DNA of 64,000 bases from Hymenopus coronatus (taxonomy: Eukaryota; Arthropoda; Insecta; Mantodea; Hymenopodidae), in NCBI GenBank assembly GCA_030762935.1, contig CM060890.1:69802265-69866264 (forward strand). Direction: 5' to 3'. The first letter of the stretch is position 1, and the number at the start of each line of letters is the position of its first letter. The translations under genes were made by a program, and so were the position numbers. Below the pieces are notes generated by a model, which was given only the letters and a program-made list of their open reading frames with translations, did no database searches and was not told the DNA's origin. Of this stretch, positions 9,967 to 21,402 are shown piece by piece.

Positions 9967-12351
9967 GCTACAAATAGGGCTGTAAAAAAAGTGTTGTTTT
10001 AATTGTTTGTGTAATGAAAGTATTATGTCGTTATTAGTATTTATTTCAAAACCTCTTATATTTTGTGGGCAAAGTTTTTGATTTCTTTTGTATATAATTT
10101 TCCTCCATTTACAAGTATATGAACAGTGTTTAAGAGATGCCACAGACAGAATGGCTAAGAAAACTTATTATATTTTATTCAGCATTTATTTATTACTGTA
10201 TAAATGTATTTTATATCGTAATTAACTTTTTGTGATCAAAATATCGCTATAACTTTGGATAACTTTCTATGGAATTCAAGAAATGAATGTGCATCTGCCA
10301 TACCAAAGTAATCTGATTACTTTATTTTCAAGTTTTGTTACTAAAATTTGTTTTATTAAAATAAAATTTGGAGATTTTGATATATAATTTTTTTTTTGCA
10401 GTGGCATAAGGCATGCCATGTTTCCTAAGGCAAACGTTGGTAACTGAAATTTCTTCCAAAGTTTAGAATACAGATTTATCAGTTTTCTCTGTGATACTAA
10501 TAGTTAAAAAATAAGACAGTAAAATTGGTAAGTTTTCAATAAAACGAAATTTTGAATGTTATTTTACATTAGAATTACATTAAAGAATATGCTTTTGTAG
10601 TATTGGTTTATTGAAGAATTGGTAGAGAAATGCATGGAACGCAAAAATGAGATTTTATTAATATGTCTAAAATATAATGAAAAAGCTAAAACAAACTTAA
10701 GCTAAACATACTAATAGCTAAAATATATTACAGACTAACTTATAAACCTGTATGGTCCTTTGAGATTTAAACTTTGGGAATGTATCTTTCCGGAACATTC
10801 TTGTGTTTTGTCTCTGGTTGATAACTTCGGTCTTAGATCGCCAGGAGGTACGATTTTGCATGAGTTACAACCTGAACGCTGTTTAGGCAACTCTTCTGTC
10901 TTGGCTGCTTTGAGCGTTGTATAGTGAGTGCCTCGTCTGGGCAGTTAAATGCGCTTGATAACTCGATAAAGTGAAAATGCATCGATGCAGATTCAAGATG
11001 TGATGCAAAGCTTTAATTAAACATTAAATTATGTGTTATACTTTATCTTCTTCATTTCAGGGATTAGGTCTTCAGTCAGCTCTATTCACTAATTTCAGCA
11101 CTTTTAATAAAAGTTAATTTATGGCTGACCATGTACTAATGCATACTTCTCCAATTTATGAAATCACTCAAAAGGTCGTTGATGGGGAAAGGGTTGATTT
11201 GCAGGAACAGGAATATCGGCTTGATTTGATGGTATTTATTCATTTCTGTCATTGGTAATAGCCTCACAATGCACAATTTTAACCACACAAAAGAGTAAAT
11301 TAGTTATATGTTCTAGGAATTAAATATCGGTTCACAAATGAAAAGAAAATACCCTCTCATTAATCTATGCTAATAAATGAAACAGCTTAATAACATTAAC
11401 TATGCACCTCACCTAAATATATCCACAATAAAACAGACTAAATTACAATAATGTAGAAAGAGGTAGGCAGCTTAAATAAAAATGTTTGTCACTAAACTGA
11501 GCAAAATACAAAAGCTGAATACCACTTAATCGTAATAGGTACATACACATACATACATGCATACACACATGCATACTCCCTCCATGAATTAAAAGTTGCA
11601 GAACTTAGTGCAGCTATTTGGAATTGAAACCGGTCAGGTGGAATTACAACTCCAGCTTTATCCCTCTCAATGAGCGCGACCCGATCAACGTTTTCCCTGA
11701 TAAGCAAAAAGGGGCAAAACGAAGCTCACTCTCGCCAGTTCCCCTCTTTAACTTGCAATAGTTCCGTGGAGTTCTATAGCTCTTTTAACACACAAAGAAT
11801 ATCTACACACGTCAGATACAGAGCAGTTTGGACCCCTGGTATGGTGAATTTGGTGTAAATTGGAGAGCCTGCATAGAGAATAGCTGTTGTTACTTAAAGC
11901 ATTAGAACTAAACTTGTGCAAATTATAAAATGGTTGTTTCTGCATATTTCCTTTAGATAAGCAAAGCCTCTTTTCAATTATTAAATGAAATTTAGTCCTT
12001 GATTGTGTTAATGTTTCACACCCGCTTCTGTTTCCAGCGGAGGTTCCCATTAATGCCATGAAGCGGCAGCTTCAAATGATTTAAACCGATCAACACAAGC
12101 TGCCAACATCAGGTCTGCCTCAGTGATGAAATTAGGATTAGTGCTCGACGCACATCATTTGCTATTGAATTATAGCGAATTATTATAATTACTATAGCTA
12201 ATCATGTGCACAATTAATAATAATAATAATAATAATGTAGTTCAGCTGATAAACTTTCCTGTGATAAATAGAGACTAAAAAATTATGCTTAAATATTACA
12301 TTAAATTAAACTGGCAAGGAACATCCTTTAAATAGACAGAAATAAGTTGCA
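9967..12351. other. Long AT-rich interval, no recognised gene
   Basis: Mostly AT-rich, with more balanced patches at about 10780-10960 and 11570-12090. The open stretches there (62-103 codons, both strands) show no domain signature. An (AAT)n tract lies at about 12213-12236. Confidence 0.5.
12213..12236. repeat. (AAT)n microsatellite
   Basis: About eight consecutive AAT units. Confidence 0.95.
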
Positions 12352-13203
12352 ATTTTTACTTTCACTATATGCACTATGTACATTATGTATAGAGGAGGTA
12401 TTGTATTACACCAAAAAATTCGATACCGGGGTTTCACCGGAAATACATGTTTTGAGATCCCCTGAATAAAAATTTAGAAAAATGTACGTGTGTGTCTGTC
12501 TGTGAATGTGTGTGTCTATGGGCGTCATAGCTAAAATATGAAGAGACTGTTAAAGCCCAAACTTGGTATTTAAGTTTGGTATCTTCAAAGGATGCGACAC
12601 GAAGATTTTCAAGAAAATCCCCCCACCCCGATCTACCTTTTACTTGGAAAATATTTCGAAAATTTTGATTTGCTTAAAAATAGCTGTAACGATTTTGATT
12701 AAAATCTCGTATATTTAAGATAAATAAGCTGTATATCCTGAATTTTCTGGGAATAGCCTCTGAAGACTATTCTGGATGAATTTTACGGTTTTCTGCATAA
12801 ATGCTAAACCGTAAGAGATGGACAAATATTTAACACACAGAAAATGTAGAGCATATTAAAACACACTTTATGCTATATACATTTCTTTCGTAGAATTGAT
12901 CGTTTTTAAAATATTCCTGTTTTTGTTTTCAGGATTGAAAAACATACTTTTCTCGTACAGGAATGTGTCAACTGCTGTCCATACAAACAAAAAACCTTAG
13001 TCACATAGCAGCCAGCTTTTGACTATGACTTTAACCTATGGTACTCCCTTTTCCCCTTCTACTTATATGGAAGCAAGCCATAAGATTATTTCTGCTAATG
13101 TTTCTTTTTCAATTAGCATGAAGTAAATAGAAGCATAAGCTTTTTAAGAATAATTTGTTGCAGAGGTGTAGAGAAGGTTGTTTGAATGGAACACATCAGC
13201 TGT
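12352..13203 (+). repeat. Rep-A copy, essentially full length
   Basis: Best template for the family. It opens with the palindromic end (CACTATGTACATTATGTATA) and continues through TTCGATACCG/GGGTTTCACCGGAAATAC and the GTGTGTCTGTCTGTGAATGTG tract. Next come GTTAAAGCCCAAACTTGG, GATGCGACACGAAGATTTTC, CGATTTTGATTAAAATCTCG and CTAAACCGTAAGAGATGGAC. It closes with GCAGAGGTGTAGAGAAGG and GAATGGAACACATCAG. Length is about 850 bp. No long reading frame spans it. Confidence 0.93.
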
Positions 13204-15248
13204 TTTTTAATCGGAATTTTGTTCTTTTTTATGCACTGTCTTCAACTTTCATATCCTATTATCGTTGCCAAAAGTAGCACACAGTAGCACACAAATGCCT
13301 GAAACCAGAAAATCCTAAATTTAATTCACAAAATAGTACACCATTTCATCACATTATGCACGTAAACTGCTTACCCAAGGATTTGCAATTGCATATAGGA
13401 TACAGTTATGGTATTTTTACACCTTTCTTCGTGTTGTGCTTTCTGTGACTTTACATGTCCTAGATCTAAAATAACATAAATAAAACAGGAATACATAAAA
13501 AAAAAAAAAAAATTAGGAATTATTCTTGTTCTATATCTTCAAAATATTTATCACGAGTTTTACTTGAAAAGTGTCATTATTGCCTGTATCATTTTAAATT
13601 GATGTTTATCTGTGCTAACATTTATTTCCTTGACAGAAAATTTTATCTGTTGTCCATAGATTAGCTAATTGTGCTATGTGTAAAAAGTGTTGAGAGTAAT
13701 TCTTGAAGGAGGAAATATTCTTCTGAAATAAAAAAACACACATTAGCGATAAATTAGAGACCAAAAATCAACCTCATTAGGTGAAAAATTTGCATTATTT
13801 TCCAGTGCATGAGAAAATAAAAAGAACGTTTTAAGGAAAAACACGTGCACTTCATTATAACCGACATCTTCGAAATAATGAAACTTAAGGAAAGACTAAG
13901 GCAGATGTGTTCTTATTCTTATTGAAATAAAAGTATTCTTAATTTGCATCTTTTAACCCCTAAATTAGGGTTATATTACATGGGCATGATTATATTTGGC
14001 GCAACATTGTTTTGGAAAACATTTAAAATGTGATAAATTTTTCTTAAATGTCATTATTCACTAACCGTGTTCATAAAAGTATATACACTTTTTTTGTGTT
14101 GTAAGAGTATTCTTTTTTTCCATACAACTATAGTGTTTCTTTAGAAATAAAGCAGTAAATCTACGCAAATTATTTGAGATGTAACTCATCAATATTCAAG
14201 TGAGCCTTCACACCTGTATTTTACTTGAGCCCTCCCCATCCTTTACCGCAGACTCATTTGACTATAGTCGTTAATACTCAAATTCGTGATATCTGTTTCT
14301 GAGGATGGCCGGTCCATTTGGTCTCGCTTTAAAAACGGCTGCTCAAATCACTTTTATCATGATTTCTGTGAAAGAGATATAAAGACAGTTTATGAATTAG
14401 AGCAAGGATGAACTATTTAACATCATAATTTATAATTTTATTATTAAGAAATTAAAAATGTTTACAAAACGAATGACTAAAAATGATAATCTCAATTTTT
14501 TTTTTTTTCGTATCAATCTTTTTTTTTTAAATTTAATGCTTCGAAATATCGATTTTACTACCCCAAATTTTACTTCTTAATGTTTTAAGGATGTGCCGGT
14601 AGCAATAGGAATTCAAACCCAAATCTCGGTAGCAGAATATGAATTAAGCGACGTAGCACATAATATAGGAATAAAAACTTCACCAAGCTTATCGAGGAAC
14701 TAAATGCAATTAAATATAAACATCTAGGAGATGGAAATATTAACAAGTAGGACACTAACCAAATTGGTATGTGGAATAAAGGCTGAAAAATCTAAACACT
14801 TCTGAGTAATATATAGAAATCATTGAAACACAATATGAGTGATTCACTTTTGAAATTGCATTAAAGACAATGCTGTGACAACTGTTACGAGAGTTGGCCA
14901 TTGGCAGCACACAAACTAAGACGAATCTAATCAAAATAGAGAAATAAGATAATCCAGACACTCTTTTCTACACAATTATTAAGGATGTGAAACAAGCAAT
15001 TTATATCTACTCAAAAGTATAATCAAAATATACTTATATACTTTGCGTGATCATATCCGATGCATTGCAGAAATGGAATCTTTATGGAGGTTTTTGTACA
15101 TCCCAGATGGAGAAAAAATGTGTTTCTACCTATTGCGAAAGATAATTAGGCGGATAGAACCTGAAGGTAATATTCATGAAGTCGACTTTGACGATGACAC
15201 CGATACATGCCCTTCAAGTGGTTTAATTCTTTTATCTAAAAATTAATT
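13204..15248. other. Intergenic DNA, no recognised feature
   Basis: AT-rich, with poly-A and poly-T runs near 13497-13513 and 14495-14530. A 67-codon plus-strand open stretch at 15043-15246 is unassigned. Confidence 0.5.
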
Positions 15249-16038
15249 GTATTTTACTTTCTCTATACGAACTATGTACATAGTGTATAGAGAAGGTATT
15301 GTATTGCACCCAAAAATTCGATACCGAGATTTCACCGGAAATATATTTTGAGACCCCCTGAATCCAAAAAAAGCATTTTTAGAAAAATGTCCGTGTGTGT
15401 TTGTGTGTGTGTGTGTCTAAGTAGCATAGCTAAAAACGAAAAGACTGTTAAGGCCCAAACTTGGTATTTAAGTTTGGTGTCTTCCAAGGATGCGACTCGA
15501 AGATTTTCAAGGAAATCTCCCACCCCAAACTACCCTTTACATGGAACTTTTTTCGAAAATTTTGATTTTCTTATAAATGGCTCTAACGATTTTGATTAAA
15601 ATATCGTATATTTAAGACATTTACTTGCCAAATGAAATGTATATCTTGAATTTTCTGGGAATAGACTTTGAAGACTACTTTTATTCTGGAGGATTTTTTG
15701 CCGAATTTTGCATAACTGCTAAACTGTAAGAGATGGACAAAACCTTAGCACACAAAAAATGTAGAGCACTTTAATACACACAATTTATGTTATATACACT
15801 ATTTTCATGGAGTTGATAGTTTTCTAGATATTCCTTGTTTTTGGTTTCAGCTGGAAAAACATGCTTTTTCAAACAGGAACTGTCAACTCGTGTCCATACA
15901 AACAAAGGAACTTCAATCACATAGCAACCAGGTTTTGACTATCACTTTAACCTATGGTGCTCCCTTTTTAACAATAATTTGTTGCAGAGATGTAGAGAAA
16001 GTCATTTGAATGGAAGGCATCAGATTTTTATATATGAG
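15249..16038 (+). repeat. Rep-A copy with a short 3'-side deletion
   Basis: Starts at the palindrome TATACGAACTATGTACATAG, includes a (TG)n tract at about 15393-15416 and all internal boxes. About 90 bp between the CTATGGTGCTCCCTT box and the AACAATAATTTGTTGCAGAG box is missing. Ends with GTCATTTGAATGGAAGGCAT. Confidence 0.92.
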
Positions 16039-16466
16039 TAACAAGAAAAATGTGCAGAACTGGTTGTAGCAGTTATTTTCTCGGAAGATAGTATATGAAC
16101 TTTGTAATATTTGCAAAAGGAAGCTGGGGTATATTAATATATATTATTTTTTTATCCTAATTTAAATTCATTTTTATTTTATTGAAAACTCATTTTATAG
16201 ATTTTTTATATATTTATATAAGCCTTACGTAACATTAATTTTAAATTAAAATCTCCAACAATAGATTAATAGATTTCAGTTGCGAATGGACGCTAAACAA
16301 TTTTTGTTTCTTCCCGGTAAAGATTACTAATTCATTGTAATTGTATTTCTTGGTTGGTACATTCCGGTCGAGGTAACAAGCTGCAGGCATCAGCAGCAAA
16401 GGAGATAGTGTAGCACTTGCAAATGATATACACGCTTCTTCAAGGTGAATTTCAGTACCTTGAACA

Positions 16467-16602
16467 CTGATGATTTTGGGATTTGCAATTGACGTGAAAG
16501 ACAATGTACATATTTAGGATTCCGTTCAATTAACTACTGATTTTAGGATTTGCAGTTGGCGTGAAAGACAATGTACCTATCTAGGATTCCGTTCAATTAA
16601 CT
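16467..16602. repeat. Tandem duplication, period about 68 bp
   Basis: Two adjacent copies of a unit containing GATTTGCAATTGACGTGAAA, GACAATGTAC and AGGATTCCGTTCAATTAACT, differing by a few substitutions. Confidence 0.92.
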
Positions 16603-16762
16603 GCGTCAATTTCAGCTGCACTTGTGTAAAGTCGACCTGGAGGAGACTCGTCAGCAACAATGCTTATTCGCTGAAACTTATTTAAAGAGTTTCCATTTGA
16701 TTTTAATTGTTGGTCCATCATTTCTAAATTTTCGTTGAAACCGTCGTCGCAGCTCATCGCAC
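16592..16762 (-). other. Short open stretch, possible exon or relic
   Basis: On the minus strand, TCTACAG (an acceptor-like sequence) precedes GTGCGATG. An ATG frame then runs about 54 codons, beginning MSCDDGFNENLEMMDQQ, to a stop just inside the 68-bp duplication. Composition is more balanced than its surroundings. I recognise no domain. It could be a decayed transposon exon or chance. Confidence 0.2.
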
Positions 16763-16908
16763 CTGTAGACGCAATGTTAGAACAGCAGTACGTTCAGAAA
16801 CAGTCAACAAACTTCTCAGTAATCAATCACGAACAAAAAGACATTCGTAAGTAACCTCAATCACGAAATGGACTCTTAACGTTGTGGCCACCCTGTATAA
16901 GGAAATAA

Positions 16909-17035
16909 GTAAACATACCATTTCTGGTAATGTTAATCTTAATTAGTATGAAGCAGATAGAAAAATAAATTCTTGTAGAAATAATTTGTTGCAGAATAGA
17001 CCATCATGTGAATGGAAAAAAATCATTTGTTTTTC
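16909..17035 (+). repeat. Rep-A 3'-end fragment
   Basis: Only the terminal about 125 bp: ACCATTTCTGGTAATGTTAA, TAATTTGTTGCAGAATAGAC and CATCATGTGAATGGAAAAAA match the ends of the full copies. Confidence 0.8.
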
Positions 17036-18392
17036 ATCTGTTTCATTTCTTATGTATGAATACAATTATGATCTAAGTTTTTTTTAATTTATTTTTATAA
17101 TGACAAGAAATACAGAATTATTCACTTATTACATGCAGAAAACAAAATTTCAGAAAGTTTGCTCTATGTGAATTTACTGAAAGATTTTAATGTGAGTATA
17201 CAACTCGTCAACTACTTGAAACCTCACACTGGCGCAGAAACGTGTGTGTAATGCCACTTCAGCTTGTAAAACTGAACTGTTATTTGTATGTACAATGTAC
17301 TTTTGTTTTATATAATAAGCTTGCAATTTAGAGATCAAACCAAAAGGGATAAATGAAAGAGTATTAAATGCTTTTGAAGAAATAATTACGTAATGTTTTA
17401 TATCGTAATACACTGTTATTTTACCAGCTCTAATTTTTAATGAATTGAGTTCACTTTAAACTTTGTTTCCCGATAAATAATGCAGATCGAATTTTAGTTT
17501 TCAGCTTAACATTTTTATAGATAATTAATCAAAAATTGTTTTAGTTTTCAAAAGTACCTCGGGGATTAAATGTATATTTTTGTGGGGCTGCAACTTATAC
17601 TCTATTCAGTTTAATTAATGAAAGAAAATATGGATACATATTTTCAATGAAGTGCTGTACATAGTAGTACCTACATTATCAAGGAATTTGCTACAATGCC
17701 TCATACATTTTTTATTTAACCGCGTTATTCTACCTCGTATTATTTATAGTTGATTATTTTTGTAAGAACCAGATACTCCCTTAGCCCATTAGCTGTCATT
17801 TTTATGTATGTTTTAATTCTGGATTACCTGGATGGCACTGGACTGTAAAAAGGAATACAAGTAAAAAAATGAAATAATTTTAAAATATTTATCATAATGT
17901 TGTTGATCTTCCAATGGGGTAACGTGGCAGGTGACACTTTTTTTGCATTTTGAGCTTTTTTGGACCAGAGCAGTTCCACATGGCACACCAGCACCGCTTC
18001 CAGGTATTTTTCTTGCAAATTTCACATTGTTTTGGTTCCCAATACCATGCGTTCAATCATGTGTCCGGTTCTAAGGTCTTGTATTCAAGTAAAACATGTG
18101 AAATGGATGCCTGGACGTTCTGTTGTTTTTAGGTCAGAAGCAGCAAATGATTGAGCAAGATATGTCCTTACCACCAAACTTCTGAATTGGAACAGCAGAA
18201 TATTTTAGTTTAAGAGGCTGTAGATGATGTGAGTTGTCCAAAGAGACATCTTTCACGTTGCTGAACAATAGAAAGTTTCACTTCTTACCTCGCGTTTTTA
18301 AATGATACTTTTGCTTATTCCAGTCTAATTTATTCACAATCCCTATGTGCTCGTTGTACTGCGATTTCATTCTCGGGAGTAGAACTTGTACA
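17036..18392. other. Intergenic DNA, no recognised feature
   Basis: AT-rich. Overlapping open stretches of 60-70 codons at about 17813-18154 on both strands have no recognised similarity. Confidence 0.5.
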
Positions 18393-18509
18393 TTTTTACT
18401 TTTTCTACACGTACAATGTACATAATGTGTAAAGAAGTTATTGCATTTCACCCGAAAATTTGATACCGGGATTTAAATGGAAATACACATTTTAGATCCT
18501 CTGTATGGG

Positions 18510-18546
<37 letters not shown>

Positions 18547-18598
18547 TTTAGAAAAATGAGTGTATCTATGTGTCCGTGAACACAACTCAAAAATAAAA
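18393..18598 (+). repeat. Rep-A 5' fragment with expanded poly-A
   Basis: Begins at the palindromic end (CTACACGTACAATGTACATA) and stops after the GTGTCCGTGAACACAACTCA box. There it is abutted directly by the opposite end of a minus-strand copy. An A-run of about 35 bases at 18510-18544 sits where full copies carry only a short A-rich stretch. Confidence 0.9.
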
Positions 18599-19441
18599 AT
18601 CTGATGTGTTCCATTCACGTGACTTTCTCTACATCTCTGCAACAAATTATTGTTAAAAAGCTTATGCTTATATTTACTTCATGCTAATCAACATAAAATT
18701 ATCATAAATAATCTTATTACTTGCTTCCTTGTAAGTAGAAGCGAAATAAGGGAATAGCATAGGTTAAAGCGATAGTCAAAGTTCTTTGTTTGTATGGACA
18801 GCAGCTGACAAATTCCTGTATGAGAAAAGTTAAGTTTTTTGAACCTGAAAATAAAAACAAGGAATACCTCAAAAACGATCAACTCCAAGAATAAAATGTA
18901 TACAACATAAATTGTGTGTTTTAATGTGCTCTACATTTTTGTGTGGTAAGCTTTTGTCTATCTCTTACGGTTTAGCATTTGTGTAAAATTCCATAAAATT
19001 CACACAGAATAAAGTAGTCTTCAGAGGCTATTCCCAGAAAATTCACAATGTACATTTTATTTGTCAGGTAAATATCTTTAATATACGATATTTTAATCAA
19101 AATCGTTAAGAGCCATTTTTTAGAAAATAAAAATTTTTGAAAAAAGTGCCATGTTAAGGCTAGTTTGGAGTGGGGGGATTTTTCTCAAAATCTTCGTGTC
19201 GCATCCCTGGAAGATACTTAACTTAAATACCGACTTTTCGTTTTTGAGTTATCGTGTTCACGGGCACACGGTCACACTGACTCACGGACACACTGACACA
19301 CACAGGGACCTTTTTCTGAAAATACCTTTTTTGAATACAGGAGACCCTAAAACATATATTTTCGGTGAAATCTCGTATCGAATTTTTTTGGTGGAGTGCA
19401 ATACCTTCTCTATACACTATGTACATAGTGCGTGTAGATAA
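18599..19441 (-). repeat. Rep-A copy, full length, reverse orientation
   Basis: Runs from AATCTGATGTGTTCCATTCA to the palindrome CACTATGTACATAGTGCGTG, with a CA-rich tract near 19275-19305 and all family boxes in reverse. It shares its left boundary exactly with the preceding plus-strand fragment, giving a facing pair. Confidence 0.93.
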
Positions 19442-19700
19442 AGTAGAAAATTAGACTTGTGACACGAGAATTTTAAAAATAAATCCTCCACTCCTCAAAC
19501 TAACCTGTATATCGAAAAAAGAGTCTAAAAAATGGCTCTAATGATTTTGATTGAAACACCGTATATTAAAGATATTTACATGATAAATAAAGTGAATAGC
19601 CTCCGAAGACCCCTTTATTCTTGATGATTATGCTGATTTTTTCATAACGCACAATTAAGTCATTATCATTTTTTCGTGAAATTTACCATTTTTGAGATAA

Positions 19701-19875
19701 GAAAATAACTTTTCTCGGGCTATCAGTCAGGTGAATTCTGGAATAATTTCCAAGATTTCAAGAGCTAACGTCGCTCTCATCTTCAGGGAATGATGCAGAG
19801 ACTCCGGGTACGCCTTATATATAGTAGTCCGGTGGGGGGGACCGGCCAGATGCCGCTCTGTGATTGGCCCGGGTC
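19701..19875 (+). repeat. Left inverted arm of the Penelope-like element
   Basis: Reverse complement of 21230-21402 with about five differences: one inserted base near 19727, three or so substitutions and a 7-versus-6 G run. It includes TATATATAGTAGTCCGG and GCCGCTCTGTGATTGGCC. Confidence 0.95.
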
Positions 19876-19925
19876 CGGCATGGGAGGCGTCGACCTACTT
19901 TCTTTACCGCGGACAATACAATATT

Positions 19926-20082
19926 ACGAGCAAACAGATATCGCACAGGTAAAACCGCTTTTAGCGGTTAGGTACTGTGGCGATTTACACTCCGCCCAGG
20001 TAAACCTGGGCGACCTGTTCTTGGACTCTGGACTCTCTGGACTCTGGACTCTGGACTCTGGACTCTGGACGAGCAAACAGAT
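19926..20082 (+). mobile_element. 129-bp insertion with (GGACTCT)n tail inside the RT gene
   Basis: The 14-bp ACGAGCAAACAGAT occurs at 19926-19939 and 20069-20082. Removing 19940-20068 plus one copy rejoins the conserved YYEQTD-GVAMGSP reading of the RT. The insert contains two short hairpins, AACCGCT/AGCGGTT (19953-19969) and CGCCCAGGT/ACCTGGGCG (19993-20012). It ends in a 7-bp tandem repeat. A target duplication plus a tandem-repeat tail fits a SINE or a severely 5'-truncated LINE of a group with short tandem 3' tails. No tRNA box was recognised. Confidence 0.8.
20023..20068 (+). repeat. (GGACTCT)n tandem repeat
   Basis: About six units of GGACTCT, one with an extra CT, forming the 3' end of the 129-bp insertion. 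Confidence 0.97.
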
Positions 20083-21229
20083 GGAGTGGCTATGGGCTCT
20101 CCTCTATCACCAGCCATAGCTAATTTTTACATGGAAGCATTTGAGCATCAGGCCTTAGTTTCAGCAACTCTAAAGCCGGCTGCCTTCTACAGATACGTGG
20201 ACGACACCTTCGTCATCTGGCCTCACGGGGAAGACACGCTACAGGACTTCTTGAACCATCTAAACAGTCAGCATCCAAACATCAAGTTCACTATAGAAAT
20301 TGAACAGGAAGGGATGTTACCATTCCTGGACATATTGATACGCCGAAAGCCCGATGGTTCCCTGGGACATAGTGTGTACCAGAAGCCCACACATACCGAT
20401 CTATATTTAAACGCAAACAGTTGCCACCACCCAGCTCAGCGAAACACAGTTCTATCGACGCTTGCACGCAGAGCAGTAGCCATCTCAGACAGTGAAAACC
20501 TCGCTAAAGAATTTCAGTATCTCAGAACCAGCCTAGAGAAAAATGGATATAGCAAGAGCAGCATCAACAGGGCACTAAAACGGGGCGCTGTCAGTACTAA
20601 CTGTGCACAGCGTAATGCATCCCAGCTAGATGAGTCACAAGACACGAAGAAACAACGTAAAGCCTACCTCCCATATACAGGTCATTTGTCTGGTAAACTG
20701 AGTAGAATTATGGGCAAATACAACATTAAGACTATACACAAGCCACCCAATAAAATTCGAAAGATGTTAAGACAGGTCAAAGACTCCCTCGGCCTCAAGA
20801 CTCCTGGGGTATACCGCATTCCATTTGAATGTGGTAGAGCCTCATCGGACAGACGGGGAGAACGATTGAACAAAGATGCAAAGAGCATGAGAGCTACATC
20901 CGCCTGATGTACCCAGAAAAATCTGGTCTTGCGGAGCACTGCATCCAAGAAGGACACAGACCGAGACTGGGCGACACAACCACCATGTTTAAGTCTTCAA
21001 GCTATTGGGACCGCTCCATCAAAGAAGCCATAGCTATTAAATACGAAGAAAATAACATCAACAGAGACAGCGGCTTGCAGGTGAATGGCATTTGGAGTTC
21101 GGTGCTCAGCAAACACTCGCAAAGATTTGTGAAACCGCCAAAAGCTAGCCCTAGTTTTAATACAGGCTCACATCTGGCAACGGGCCAATCAGAGCAGTCC
21201 GTCCCGGCAACGGAGACCACTGGTTTCTA

Positions 21230-21402
21230 GACCCGGGCCAATCACAGAGCGGCATCTGGCCGGTCCCCCCACCGGACTACTATATATAAGGCGTACCCGG
21301 AGTCTCTACATCATTCCCTGAAGATGAGAGTGACGTTAGCTCTTGAAAGCTTGGAAATTATTCCAGAATTCACCTGCTGATAGCCCGAGAAAAGTTATTT
21401 TC
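21230..21402 (-). repeat. Right inverted arm of the Penelope-like element
   Basis: Matches the left arm in reverse at about 97 percent by eye. A further 32 bp (21403-21434) lies between the arm and the target duplication and has no counterpart at the left end, so the two ends are not symmetric. Confidence 0.95.

Larger units (their letters stand above)
19892..21230 (+). pseudogene. Penelope-like reverse transcriptase / GIY-YIG endonuclease, broken
   Basis: The retained protein starts at about 19892 (TYFLYRG) just past the left arm, so most of the fingers region is missing. An extra 5 bp shifts frame near 19915, then YYEQTD is cut by the 129-bp insert. The main frame at about 20071-20907 reads EQTDGVAMGSPLSPAIANFY, then YRYVDDTFV at about 20188, the catalytic aspartate pair of the RT palm. 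Downstream TPGVYRIPFECG (about 20800-20838) is the GIY half of the endonuclease. One missing base between 20835 and 20844 shifts the frame, and IGQTGR (from 20844) with RCKEHE, AEHCIQEGH and KEAIAI follows in the next frame to the stop at 21228-21230. RT copies element RNA at the nick made by the nuclease. This copy cannot encode it. Confidence 0.93.

Noticed and set aside
19790..20119. A 109-codon independent gene upstream of the RT frame
   Set aside because: The frame runs through the inverted arm, the broken RT start and the 129-bp insertion. It is an accident of these junctions.
20682..21220. Minus-strand frames opposite the Penelope RT and endonuclease
   Set aside because: They are antisense shadows of a well-recognised coding region.
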